DNA of 24,273 bases from Oxalobacter formigenes (GTDB lineage Bacteria > Pseudomonadota > Gammaproteobacteria > Burkholderiales > Burkholderiaceae_D), in the NCBI GenBank assembly GCA_019424645.1, contig JAHYZB010000010.1:1-24273 (forward strand), read 5' to 3'. The translations under genes and the position numbers were made by a program. How positions within the stretch are numbered: the first letter of the stretch is position 1; each line of letters begins with the position of its first letter. Shown in pieces: positions 15,663-22,855 of this stretch. Under the pieces are notes generated by a model. It worked only from the letters and a program-made list of their open reading frames with translations, was not told the DNA's origin and searched no databases.

Positions 15663-16316
15663 TTACTGGTTGTTACAGCAGTTGATGCCGAATTGTTCAA
15701 ACAAGTCCTTGTTTTTTATGGCTTGTCGTGTCAATCGACAACGCGCTGTCTGAACAATGGCAGCCAGTTTGGATAACGCCTGATCGAATTTATTATTGAT
15801 AATAACATAATCAAATTCGGATGCATGCCGGATCTCCTCGTCGGCAGCCGCAATCCGTTGTTTTATGATTTCCTGCGAGTCCTGACCCCGTTTGTTGAGC
15901 CTTTCCTCCAGTACCGTTATGGATGGTGGCAGGATGAAAATGCTGACGGTTTCCGGGAAAAGCCTTCTGATTTGATGGGCACCCTGCCAGTCGATTTCCA
16001 GAATGGTGTCATAACCTTCATTCAACTGGTTCAATACTGCGACACGGGAAGTCCCGTAAAAGTTTCCATGAACTTCTGCATGTTCAAGAAACTCGCCTTC
16101 TTTAAGGCGTTTTTTGAAATCATCCACGGTCGTGAAGTGATATTCACGACCGTTTTGTTCTCCGGGACGCGGCTGTCGGGTGGTATGTGATACGGAAAGA
16201 CGAAGGCTGGCGTCTGACTCAATCAATGCAGCGAGAAGAGACGACTTGCCTGCGCCTGACGGTGCGGTTACTGTAATCAGGGAACTGCCTGCTACGGCTT
16301 GTGCGGGTTGAACCAT
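15663..16316 (-). CDS. gmk: Guanylate kinase
   Basis: Phosphorylates GMP to GDP with ATP. The 217-residue protein has the P-loop APSGAGKSS at residues 18-26, the GMP-binding region with SHTTRQPRPGEQNGREYHF, GEFLEHAEVHGNFYGTS, LEIDWQGAHQIR, and the lid segment with RLNKRGQDS. I chose the ATG at 16316 (MVQPAQAV). The frame stays open about 147 bases upstream, into the end of bamD, but those residues do not belong to the family. The ribosome binding site is weak. It follows bamD by 46 bases and precedes rpoZ by 34, so bamD, gmk, rpoZ and spoT may share transcripts. Two terminator-like hairpins lie inside the gene on the opposite strand. Confidence 0.97.
   Translation of the reverse strand: MVQPAQAVAGSSLITVTAPSGAGKSSLLAALIESDASLRLSVSHTTRQPRPGEQNGREYHFTTVDDFKKRLKEGEFLEHAEVHGNFYGTSRVAVLNQLNEGYDTILEIDWQGAHQIRRLFPETVSIFILPPSITVLEERLNKRGQDSQEIIKQRIAAADEEIRHASEFDYVIINNKFDQALSKLAAIVQTARCRLTRQAIKNKDLFEQFGINCCNNQ
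16094..16115 (+). terminator. Terminator-like hairpin antisense to gmk (first)
   Basis: On the plus strand CGCCTT and AAGGCG form a 6-bp stem around a CTTT loop and are followed directly by six T residues, the classic intrinsic terminator shape. It lies inside gmk, which reads the other way. The same bases encode the KKRLKEGE stretch, a common guanylate kinase sequence, so the structure may be a by-product of coding. Confidence 0.4.
16126..16156 (+). terminator. Terminator-like hairpin antisense to gmk (second)
   Basis: ACGGTCGTGAA at 16126-16136 pairs perfectly with TTCACGACCGT at 16143-16153 around a six-base loop, a GC-rich 11-bp stem followed on the plus strand by a short T-run. It is ten bases downstream of the first antisense hairpin. 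On the gmk-coding strand the stem is not followed by T residues. Confidence 0.35.
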
Positions 16317-16362
16317 TTTTAAAAGTCTTCGTTTTAAAATGCTTTTGCTAAACCAGCATTTC

Positions 16363-17163
16363 TTACCAGAATTGCCACCATGGATCGGATTTTTTGTCCG
16401 CAGTACCATAAGGGATCTTGCTGTCGGGATAGTTCTGCTTGAAGACCCTCTCGGCGTCAGCACTCAGATCGTACAGTCCCAGTTTTTTGTATGACTGTAT
16501 CATGATGTAGAGCGCTTCTTCCACGACATGGGATTCCGGATAATTCTTGATCGTGCGCTGTGCGCGATTTGCCGCTGCCAGATAAGCACCACGCCGGTAA
16601 TAATATTTGGCAACGTGGATTTCATATTTGGCGAGCATGGTAACCAGGTATTTCATGCGGAGCATGGCATCTTTGGTATAGACGCTGTCCGGGTAACGGG
16701 TCACCAGAACCTTGAATGAGTCGAAAGCATCCTGTGCCGCTTTCGGATCGCGTTCGGACAAGTCCTGCCGGAAGGCGAAATTCAAAAGGCCGAGACGATC
16801 GTTAAAATTGATCAGGCCTTTCAGATAATACATATAATCGATGTTTGGATGATTCGGGTGCAGCTTGATGAAACGCTCAGCCGCTGCCAGAGCCTGCGCC
16901 TGTTCATTCTGGCGATAGTAGGCATAGGCGATATCCATCTGCGCCTGCTGGGCATACACACCGAAAGGATAACGCGCTTCCAGCTTTTCAAAGTATTCGA
17001 CTGCTTTTTCGTAGTTACCCGAGTTTAATTCTTCTTTCGCTTCGCGATACAATTTACCGGCAGGCCAGGAAGTTGTTTCATCTATTTTTTCAGGCAACAG
17101 GCCACAAGCGGATATGGATACGGCGATAATACAGGCCAGAAGGATGGTTAAATACTTGCGCAT
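16363..17163 (-). CDS. bamD: Outer membrane protein assembly factor BamD (lipoprotein)
   Basis: BamD is an essential lipoprotein of the BAM complex, which inserts beta-barrel proteins into the outer membrane. The 266-residue product starts with a short basic end and a hydrophobic stretch leading to lipobox ISAC with Cys20, the site of lipid attachment and signal peptidase II cleavage. Tetratricopeptide-like helices follow: AKEELNSGNYEKAVEYFEKLEARYPFG, AYYRQNEQAQALAAAERFIKLHPNHPNIDYMYYLKGL and AKYYYRRGAYLAAANRAQRTIKNYP. These match the five-TPR BamD/ComL pattern and length. It is divergent from rluD with 69 bases between, the usual arrangement in betaproteobacteria, and leads into gmk on the same strand. 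Confidence 0.97.
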   Translation of the reverse strand: MRKYLTILLACIIAVSISACGLLPEKIDETTSWPAGKLYREAKEELNSGNYEKAVEYFEKLEARYPFGVYAQQAQMDIAYAYYRQNEQAQALAAAERFIKLHPNHPNIDYMYYLKGLINFNDRLGLLNFAFRQDLSERDPKAAQDAFDSFKVLVTRYPDSVYTKDAMLRMKYLVTMLAKYEIHVAKYYYRRGAYLAAANRAQRTIKNYPESHVVEEALYIMIQSYKKLGLYDLSADAERVFKQNYPDSKIPYGTADKKSDPWWQFW

Positions 17164-17232
17164 AATTTTTGCAGAATGCAGTTTGTCTGGAAAAAACGTT
17201 TAATTTCAGAATTATAGCCGATAGGACCCAAT

Positions 17233-18261
17233 GTGACAGAAAATGAAAAGTCAAATATTCCCGAACTTTTTCAAATTGAATCTGACGAAGAGGAGATATT
17301 AACAGAACAAGAGCCGATAAGGTTTGTTTTATCGCTGAAAGACGGTGGCCAGCGTCTGGATAAACTCGTGGCAGCGAAACTCTCCCAATATTCCCGCAGC
17401 AGACTTCAACGCTGGATAGAAGACGGACATATCACCGTAAACGGGGAAAAAGCACAGGCAAAACAGATGGTGATCGGCGACGAGGAAATCTGTGTCATCC
17501 CGCAACTGGCAGAGGAAGATCTGGCTTTTACACCGGAGCCGGTTGAATTTCCTGTTGTGTATGAAGACAACGCCATACTGGTTATCAACAAACCGGCGTC
17601 TCTGGTCGTCCATCCTGCGGCCGGAAACTGGTCAGGTACGCTTTTGAATGGACTGTTGTATCGCGATCCGAAAAGCGCAACGGTGCCAAGAGCTGGCATC
17701 GTTCATCGTCTGGACAAGGAAACGAGTGGCGTCATGGTTGTTGCCAAAACAATCGAGGCGCAAACCGATCTGGTCAGGCAATTACAGGCCAGAACCGTCA
17801 AAAGGGAATATCTGGCGCTGGTCTGGGGCGATACCCCGGAACGGGGAACGATTGACGAGCCGATCGGCCGGCATCCAAGGGACCGGGTCAAAATGGCTGT
17901 CATCCATACGCAATCCGGAAAACCTGCCGTAACCCATTTCAGAAAAATAGCCGAAGGCGTTTGCAATAACATGAATGTCAGTCTGGTCAAATGCAGACTG
18001 GAAACGGGGCGGACACATCAGATCAGGGTTCATCTCCAGTCAATCGGTTTTCCGCTGGTGGGCGACCCGGTCTATGGCAAATCGCATCTGGCTTCCGTTT
18101 TCCCGAGACAGGCATTGCATGCCTTCCGGCTGGGACTGGTTCATCCATCCACAAAAGAGCTATGTGAATGGACAGCGCCATTACCGGATGACATGAAAGA
18201 ATTGCTGGAGCGCTCTTTTATCGAAGAAAGCAGGAAATGGTATGAATCTGATTATTCCTGA
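17233..18261 (+). CDS. rluD: 23S rRNA pseudouridine synthase RluD family
   Basis: RluD converts uridines 1911, 1915 and 1917 of 23S rRNA helix 69 to pseudouridine. The 342-residue protein has an S4 RNA-binding domain at about 38-90 (RLDKLVAAKLSQYSRSRLQRWI), then the RluA-type catalytic domain with GIVHRLDKETSG carrying catalytic Asp161, REYLALVWG, and LETGRTHQIRVHLQSIGFPLVGDPVYG. The start is GTG at 17233, supported by TAGGA with six bases between GGA and the GTG. The upstream ATG at 17231 runs straight into TGA and is not usable. The first 30 residues are acidic and variable. The gene overlaps pgeF by 20 bases, so the two are one transcription unit. Confidence 0.95.
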   Translation: MTENEKSNIPELFQIESDEEEILTEQEPIRFVLSLKDGGQRLDKLVAAKLSQYSRSRLQRWIEDGHITVNGEKAQAKQMVIGDEEICVIPQLAEEDLAFTPEPVEFPVVYEDNAILVINKPASLVVHPAAGNWSGTLLNGLLYRDPKSATVPRAGIVHRLDKETSGVMVVAKTIEAQTDLVRQLQARTVKREYLALVWGDTPERGTIDEPIGRHPRDRVKMAVIHTQSGKPAVTHFRKIAEGVCNNMNVSLVKCRLETGRTHQIRVHLQSIGFPLVGDPVYGKSHLASVFPRQALHAFRLGLVHPSTKELCEWTAPLPDDMKELLERSFIEESRKWYESDYS

Positions 18262-18997
18262 CTGGAATGCACCGAAAAATATCAGGGCTTTTTCAACAGT
18301 GCGTTCTGGCGGCGTCAGTCAGTCACCTTATCAGGGTGACGATTCCGGAAAAAACGGTCTTGATTTCGGTATGCATGTCGGTGACAGTCCTTTGGCGGTG
18401 CAGAAAAACAGGGCGATTTTGAGAAAAAAATTGCCCGCTGAGCCTGTCTGGCTCAATCAGGTTCACGGGACAACGGTGGTCAATGCGGAAAACGTGACGG
18501 GAGTACCCGATGCAGACGCTTCTTTTGCAGAAAAAAAAGGTGTTGTATGCACCATCATGACAGCAGACTGTTTGCCTGTTTTGCTGTGTGACAAGGCCGG
18601 AACCGTCGTTGCTGCGGCTCATGCCGGCTGGAGAGGACTCGCCGGTGGTATTCTTGAAAATACGGTTGCCGTGATGAGGGACAAGACGAATTCTGAAATC
18701 ATGGCATGGCTTGGGCCCAGTATCGGTCCTGACGCCTTTGAAGTCGGGGAAGACGTTTTGCAGGTATTTGTACAAAAAAATTCTCTAATGCAACCGGCAT
18801 TCGTTGCCAGAAAAAACGTTCCGGGAAAATATCTCGCTGATATCTGTTTTCTGGCAAGAATGACATTGGATGAGCTGGGTGTCACCGATGTATCCGGCGG
18901 AGATTTCTGTACGGTGACGGATAAAGAGCGTTTTTATTCTTACAGACGCGACGGAGTCACGGGAAGAATGGCAACCGGTATCTGGATGGCTGCTTGA
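18242..18997 (+). CDS. pgeF: Peptidoglycan editing factor PgeF (YfiH, laccase-domain family)
   Basis: A member of the multicopper-polyphenol-oxidase-like YfiH family, shown in E. coli to keep wrong amino acids such as L-Ser out of the peptidoglycan stem; purine nucleoside activities have also been reported for the family. The 251-residue product carries the expected metal/active-site residues: His75 (QVHGT), Cys110 (TADCLPVLL) and His127 (AAHAGWRGLAGG), followed by WLGPSIGPDAFEVG and a SYRRDGVTGRMATGIW C-terminus. The ATG at 18242 lies inside the end of rluD, implying translational coupling. The rluD-pgeF pair divergent from bamD is conserved in betaproteobacteria. Confidence 0.93.
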   Translation: MNLIIPDWNAPKNIRAFSTVRSGGVSQSPYQGDDSGKNGLDFGMHVGDSPLAVQKNRAILRKKLPAEPVWLNQVHGTTVVNAENVTGVPDADASFAEKKGVVCTIMTADCLPVLLCDKAGTVVAAAHAGWRGLAGGILENTVAVMRDKTNSEIMAWLGPSIGPDAFEVGEDVLQVFVQKNSLMQPAFVARKNVPGKYLADICFLARMTLDELGVTDVSGGDFCTVTDKERFYSYRRDGVTGRMATGIWMAA

Positions 18998-19040
18998 AAA
19001 TCAGTTGTTCTTTTGTCATACAGCCCTGATTTTAAAGGCC

Positions 19041-19060
19041 TGCCCGTCCATAATCGGGCA
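19041..19060. terminator. Weak hairpin after pgeF
   Basis: TGCCCG and CGGGCA form a 6-bp stem around an eight-base loop, 44 bases after the pgeF stop. No real T-run follows directly on either strand, so termination here would be weak at best. Confidence 0.25.
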
Positions 19061-19083
19061 AAATGGCATTTTGATTCTATTCA

Positions 19084-19116
19084 CGACAGACTTTGTCTTG
19101 TCGCTATTATTTTTTA
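19084..19116 (+). terminator. Bulged hairpin with T-rich tail just before rimO
   Basis: CGACA-GAC at 19084-19091 pairs with GTC-TTGTCG at 19095-19103, with one bulged T and a TTT loop, followed by the T-rich tail CTATTATTTTTT up to 19115. It could end the rluD-pgeF transcript. It also stands five bases before the rimO start codon, where it would interfere with rimO expression from any upstream promoter. Confidence 0.45.
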
Positions 19117-19120
19117 AAAG

Positions 19121-20491
19121 ATGGATAAAGAAAATACAATCGGGTTCGTTTCACTGGGGTGTCCGAAAGCGCTGGTGGATTCGGAAAAAATCCTGACGAG
19201 ATTGCGGGCTGAAGGCTATCAAACGGCTGAAACGTATCAGGATGCCGGACTAGTCATCGTCAATACGTGTGGATTTATCGATGCTGCGGAAGCGGAATCG
19301 CTGGAAGCGATTGCAGAAGCACTGGAAGAAAACGGCAAGGTTATTGTGACCGGCTGTCTGGGTGCGAAAAAAGACAAGGATGGAAGTGATTTTATCCGGA
19401 GCATTCACCCTAAAGTGCTGGATGTGACTGGTCCTGATGCCGTTTCCGAAGTGATGGATGCCGTTCACCGTTATCTGCCGCGTCCACATGAACCCTTTGT
19501 TGACCTGATTCCTCCGCAGGGTATCAAGCTGACGCCAAAACATTATGCCTACCTGAAAATTTCGGAAGGATGCAGTCATCACTGTACGTTCTGCATCATT
19601 CCTGATTTGCGCGGTGATCTCGTATCTTACCCGATCGGCAAGGTACTGGACGAGGCTGAACAACTGTTTGCGTCCGGCGTGAAAGAATTGCTGGTCATTT
19701 CGCAGGATACCGGGGCATACGGTCTGGATACCAGATTCAGAACGGGATTCTGGGGCGGCCGCCCGGTGAAAACGCATGTTACCCAACTGACCGGGGCATT
19801 GGGCAAACTTGCTAGAAAATACGATGCATGGGTACGGCTGCATTACATTTATCCGTATCCTCATATCGATGACATTATTCCGGTCATGAATGAGGGAGGA
19901 GTGCTTCCCTATCTGGACGTTCCATTCCAGCATGCCCATCCGGACGTATTGAAGCGCATGAAACGTCCCGCCAGCGGTGAACGGCATCTGGAACAAATCC
20001 AGAGGTGGCGAAAGAAGTGTCCGGATATTACGATCCGTTCGACTTTCATTGCCGGATTTCCGGGTGAGACCGAAGAAGAATTCCAGTACCTGCTCGATTT
20101 CCTGAAAGAAGCGAAGATCGACCGTCTGGGCTGCTTTCCTTATTCACCTGTTGAAGGCGCACCTGCCAATGCATTGCCGGGAACGGTTCCTGAATATGTC
20201 AGAGAGGAACGGCGGGCACGTCTGATGCAGTTGCAAGAAGAGATTTCATTCGAAAGGTTACAAGGCAAGATCGGGAAAACCCTTCGTGTACTTGTCGATG
20301 AAACGATCCGTGGCGGAGCGGTTGGACGTTCGTCTGCAGACGCGCCTGAAATCGATGGTGTTGTCTATGTCAAAAAACCAAAAGGGATGCGTCGCAAGCT
20401 ATTGGCGGGGGAATTCATCAATGTCCGCATTGAAGAATCGGATGCGCACGATTTGTGGGGATTTCTCGTTCCGGAAGAATCGAAAAAATAA
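19121..20491 (+). CDS. rimO: Ribosomal protein S12 methylthiotransferase RimO
   Basis: A radical-SAM enzyme that adds a methylthio group to an aspartate (Asp89 in E. coli) of ribosomal protein S12. The 456-residue protein has the N-terminal UPF0004 domain with cluster ligands Cys14 (SLGCPKALVDSE), Cys50 (NTCGF) and Cys79 (TGCLG). The radical-SAM motif CSHHCTFC carries Cys151, Cys155 and Cys158. RLHYIYPYPH, RSTFIAGFPGETEEEF, RLGCFPYSPVEGAPANAL and a C-terminal TRAM domain (about 385-453, ending DLWGFLV) follow. The motifs PKALVDSE and SPVEGA separate RimO from MiaB. The ATG at 19121 gives the typical opening IGFVSLGCPKA, but there is no Shine-Dalgarno sequence, only a T-rich tract. metC begins 17 bases after the stop. 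Confidence 0.97.
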   Translation: MDKENTIGFVSLGCPKALVDSEKILTRLRAEGYQTAETYQDAGLVIVNTCGFIDAAEAESLEAIAEALEENGKVIVTGCLGAKKDKDGSDFIRSIHPKVLDVTGPDAVSEVMDAVHRYLPRPHEPFVDLIPPQGIKLTPKHYAYLKISEGCSHHCTFCIIPDLRGDLVSYPIGKVLDEAEQLFASGVKELLVISQDTGAYGLDTRFRTGFWGGRPVKTHVTQLTGALGKLARKYDAWVRLHYIYPYPHIDDIIPVMNEGGVLPYLDVPFQHAHPDVLKRMKRPASGERHLEQIQRWRKKCPDITIRSTFIAGFPGETEEEFQYLLDFLKEAKIDRLGCFPYSPVEGAPANALPGTVPEYVREERRARLMQLQEEISFERLQGKIGKTLRVLVDETIRGGAVGRSSADAPEIDGVVYVKKPKGMRRKLLAGEFINVRIEESDAHDLWGFLVPEESKK

Positions 20492-20508
20492 ACCGTCGGG
20501 GAAATGAA

Positions 20509-21684
20509 ATGAGTGCAAAAACAAAATCAAAACAAACCAGAATCGTTCATAACGATTATGTTCCACCGGCCGGTTTCAGCGCTTTTCCACCGGCGGTTTA
20601 TCATGCCTCGACAGTGATTTTCGATACGGTTGATGCATTGCGTTCACGGGAATGGATCGGACGTGACACCTATACGTATGGTTTGCATGGCACTCCGACG
20701 ACCTTTACGCTGGAAGCGCAACTGGCCGACATCGAGGGAGGGAACCACTGCGTACTGGCTCCCAGTGGTTTGGCTGCCATCACGATCGTCGATATGGCGT
20801 TTCTGAAAACCGGGGACGATGTTTTGATCCCTGAAAATATCTATAACCCGAACCGCGAACTGGGCAACTGGTTAAGCAAGGATTTTGGCGTCAGTGTCCG
20901 TTATTACGATCCTTTGATCGGTGCCGGTATTGCCGATCTGATTTTGCCGAATACGCGATTGATCTGGGCGGAAACACCGGGTTCCATCACCATGGAAGTG
21001 CCGGATATTCCCGCTTTCTGCAAGGCAGCCCATGAAAAAGGGGTTATTGTCGCTGTTGACAATACCTGGGCGGCCGGATTGGTTTTCGACGCATTCGGTC
21101 ATGGCGCTGACGTGGTTGTTCAGGCAGTTACGAAGTATCAGGCTGGTGCATCCGATTTGCTGATGGGAGCGGTGATCACCCGTGACGGGGAATTGAACCG
21201 GAAAATCAATATGGCACACATGCGACTTGGCATGGGCGTCAGTCCAGACGATACCTATCTGGTATTGAGAAGTCTGGCTTCCATGAAAGTCCGGTTTGAA
21301 AAAAGCGGTGAATCGTCCTTGATCGTGGCAAACTGGTTAAAGCAAAGGCCAGAGATCAGCAAAATCCTGCATCCTGCTTTTCCGGATTGCCCCGGACATG
21401 ATATTTTCGAACGGGACTTTACCGGAACCGGAGGTCTCTTTTCAGTGCTGTTTGATGAAGGCTATACTGAAGCGCAGACTGACCGTTTTCTGGAGGCACT
21501 GAAGTTGTTCAAAATGGGCTTTTCATGGGGAGGGACGCACAGTCTTGCCGTTCCTTACCGGATCAGGCCTGACCGGAAAGACTGGAACCGGCATCAGCAT
21601 CAGCTGATCCGGTTTTATATCGGCCTGGAAGATCCGGCCGATCTGATTGCGGATATTGAACAGGCGTTAAAAACACTTGGTTAA
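20509..21684 (+). CDS. metC: Cystathionine beta-lyase, PLP-dependent Cys/Met metabolism family
   Basis: A fold-type I PLP enzyme that splits cystathionine to homocysteine, pyruvate and ammonia in methionine synthesis. The 391-residue product shows YTYGLHGTPTTFTLEAQLADIEGG, the SGLAAI cofactor phosphate-binding segment, AVDNTWAAG with Asp184 contacting the pyridine nitrogen, and VTKYQAGASDLLMG with the Schiff-base Lys209. The C-terminus has FSWGGTHSLAVPYR. These favour cystathionine beta-lyase over gamma-synthase or gamma-lyase, though neighbouring activities in the family cannot be excluded. The ATG at 20509 is preceded by GGGGAA at good spacing; the frame is open a further 54 bases into rimO, but that part is not conserved. 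It probably shares a transcript with rimO. Its stop codon overlaps that of the LOG gene. Confidence 0.93.
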   Translation: MSAKTKSKQTRIVHNDYVPPAGFSAFPPAVYHASTVIFDTVDALRSREWIGRDTYTYGLHGTPTTFTLEAQLADIEGGNHCVLAPSGLAAITIVDMAFLKTGDDVLIPENIYNPNRELGNWLSKDFGVSVRYYDPLIGAGIADLILPNTRLIWAETPGSITMEVPDIPAFCKAAHEKGVIVAVDNTWAAGLVFDAFGHGADVVVQAVTKYQAGASDLLMGAVITRDGELNRKINMAHMRLGMGVSPDDTYLVLRSLASMKVRFEKSGESSLIVANWLKQRPEISKILHPAFPDCPGHDIFERDFTGTGGLFSVLFDEGYTEAQTDRFLEALKLFKMGFSWGGTHSLAVPYRIRPDRKDWNRHQHQLIRFYIGLEDPADLIADIEQALKTLG

Positions 21685-22271
21685 ATAAGAAACCGGCCGG
21701 AAAGTTTGACAGGCTTTTCTTCCGGCGTGGCGGCGATTCGAAGGCGACGAAGCATTTCTTTCGGATCGCTTTCAACAATCAGGGAGTCAGCATATTTTTC
21801 CTGTGCAAAACCTTCTTTTGCAAGATGGTTGATCAGGGTGATAAGGCTGTCGTAGAAACCGTTGACGTTCAAAATGCCAATTGGTTTGTCGTGAAGCCCG
21901 AGTTGCGACCATGCGGATGTTTCGAACAGTTCTTCCATCGTTCCGATACCGCCGGGAGCTGCGATGAATCCATCTGCCAGATCGGACATCATAGCCTTGC
22001 GTTCGTGCATATCCTTGACGATATAAAGGCGTGTCAGTTCTTCATGTGCGACTTCCCTGTCCATCAGATCTTTCGGAATGATGCCAGTGACTTCACCGCC
22101 CAGACGGATCATTTCGTCGGCCAGCACACCCATCAGACCGACTTTCCCGCCGCCATAAACCAGAGCGATATTTTCATTGATCATTTCACGTGCCAGTGCA
22201 CGCATGGCTTCGGCATGGGTTTCCGATACTCCCATTGAAGAACCGCAGTAAACGCAAACAGATTTCAGCAT
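21681..22271 (-). CDS. LOG family protein (cytokinin riboside 5'-monophosphate phosphoribohydrolase type)
   Basis: A Rossmann-like protein of the LOG/TIGR00730 family, long mislabelled lysine decarboxylase. Characterised members hydrolyse nucleoside 5'-monophosphates, releasing the base and ribose 5-phosphate. The 196-residue protein opens with VCVYCGSSMG, has VYGGGKVGLMG near residues 38-48, MHERK near residues 88-92, and the signature PGGIGTMEE at 106-114, so the active site is complete. The role in a non-plant bacterium is open; purine nucleotide turnover is a reasonable guess. It converges on metC, the two stop codons sharing TTAA at 21681-21684. A perfect inverted repeat lies 17 bases before its start. 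Confidence 0.92.
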   Translation of the reverse strand: MLKSVCVYCGSSMGVSETHAEAMRALAREMINENIALVYGGGKVGLMGVLADEMIRLGGEVTGIIPKDLMDREVAHEELTRLYIVKDMHERKAMMSDLADGFIAAPGGIGTMEELFETSAWSQLGLHDKPIGILNVNGFYDSLITLINHLAKEGFAQEKYADSLIVESDPKEMLRRLRIAATPEEKPVKLSGRFLI

Positions 22272-22287
22272 GATTTCTCTTTTCCCG

Positions 22288-22313
22288 ATAAAAATCGACT
22301 GATCGATTTTTAT
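22288..22313 (-). repeat. Perfect 11-bp inverted repeat upstream of the LOG gene
   Basis: ATAAAAATCGA at 22288-22298 and its exact complement at 22303-22313 flank the four bases CTGA. On the minus strand it lies between the promoter region and the LOG ATG (17 bases away). It could be an operator, or a leader hairpin ending in a T-rich arm. Confidence 0.65.
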
Positions 22314-22421
22314 TTACCCAACAACGACCGATATTTTTAAAAACCCTGCAATCCTATCTCAAGAGGCGGCGATACGCAAAAAAGTGGCCTGAATTTATGT
22401 GTTTTATTAAGTCTTTCGATA

Positions 22422-22443
22422 GTCAGGATACTGTCAGGATGCT
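22422..22443. repeat. Tandem 11-base repeat
   Basis: GTCAGGATACT is followed directly by GTCAGGATGCT, two copies with one difference and a period of about one helical turn. Such phased copies can be sites for a DNA-binding protein. The 11-base period would break any reading frame symmetry, which argues against coding. Confidence 0.4.
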
Positions 22444-22658
22444 GTTTTTTTTGAAGTCAAATCCTGAATCGGGCGGTTTTTTGATCAGACGGATATCAGG
22501 AAAACAAAAGTCCAGCCAGAAAAACAGGGTCATTCTTTTTATTCAAAAACATGACTTTAATGATGGCAACACATCACTTGCCGTATGCGGGGTGTTATTG
22601 CAAGATATTGATTTTGTTTAATTTCTGCCGGGAAATAAACCTTGTTGAAATTGAAGTT

Positions 22659-22687
22659 TTGTCATTTCGTTAACTCAACAATATAAC
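22659..22687 (+). promoter_or_regulatory. Sigma70-type promoter upstream of ggt
   Basis: TTGTCA at 22659-22664 and TATAAC at 22682-22687 are separated by exactly 17 bases, each with five of six consensus bases. The start would fall near 22694, leaving a leader of about 235 bases before the ggt ATG. A 7-bp inverted repeat (TTGTTGA at 22642-22648 and TCAACAA at 22675-22681) brackets the -35 box. Confidence 0.5.
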
Positions 22688-22743
22688 TCACTTTAGCCAA
22701 AAACCAGAAGCCGAATATGAATATCTGTGTGTTTTTTATCATG

Positions 22744-22766
22744 CATACAAATAAATGGTTTGTATG
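22744..22766. promoter_or_regulatory. Operator-like inverted repeat in the ggt leader
   Basis: CATACAAA at 22744-22751 and TTTGTATG at 22759-22766 are perfect inverted arms with a seven-base spacer. The arm spacing of about 15 bases centre to centre is somewhat large for a simple operator but usable by a dimeric regulator. It could also form a weak RNA hairpin if the leader is transcribed from 22694. Confidence 0.35.
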
Positions 22767-22841
22767 TCAAATATTTGGGGTAAAGTTGACTCCGGTATCG
22801 TGACCAACGTAACCGTACATCAGAAGTATTGCTGGCATACA

Positions 22842-22855
22842 TCTTGCTGGCAAGT
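22842..22855. promoter_or_regulatory. Dyad element in the ggt leader, shared with the kinase promoter region
   Basis: TCTTGCTGGCAAGT is the exact reverse complement of the 14 bases at 3844-3857 and has the same CTTGC/GCAAG symmetry. It is also the second member of a local direct repeat of TTGCTGGCA, 15 bases after the first copy. It lies 74 bases before the ggt ATG. Confidence 0.3.

Noticed and set aside
16317..16463. A 49-residue N-terminal extension of gmk
   Set aside because: It overlaps the 3' end of bamD and is unlike any guanylate kinase N-terminus; the ATG at 16316 fits the family.
19250..19996. A 248-codon minus-strand open frame over rimO
   Set aside because: It is antisense to the radical-SAM coding region; the translated sequence resembles no family.
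22397..22621. A 74-codon plus-strand open frame in the long spacer
   Set aside because: It has no convincing ribosome binding site or known motif and contains 11-base tandem repeats that do not keep frame. A small unknown protein cannot be fully excluded.
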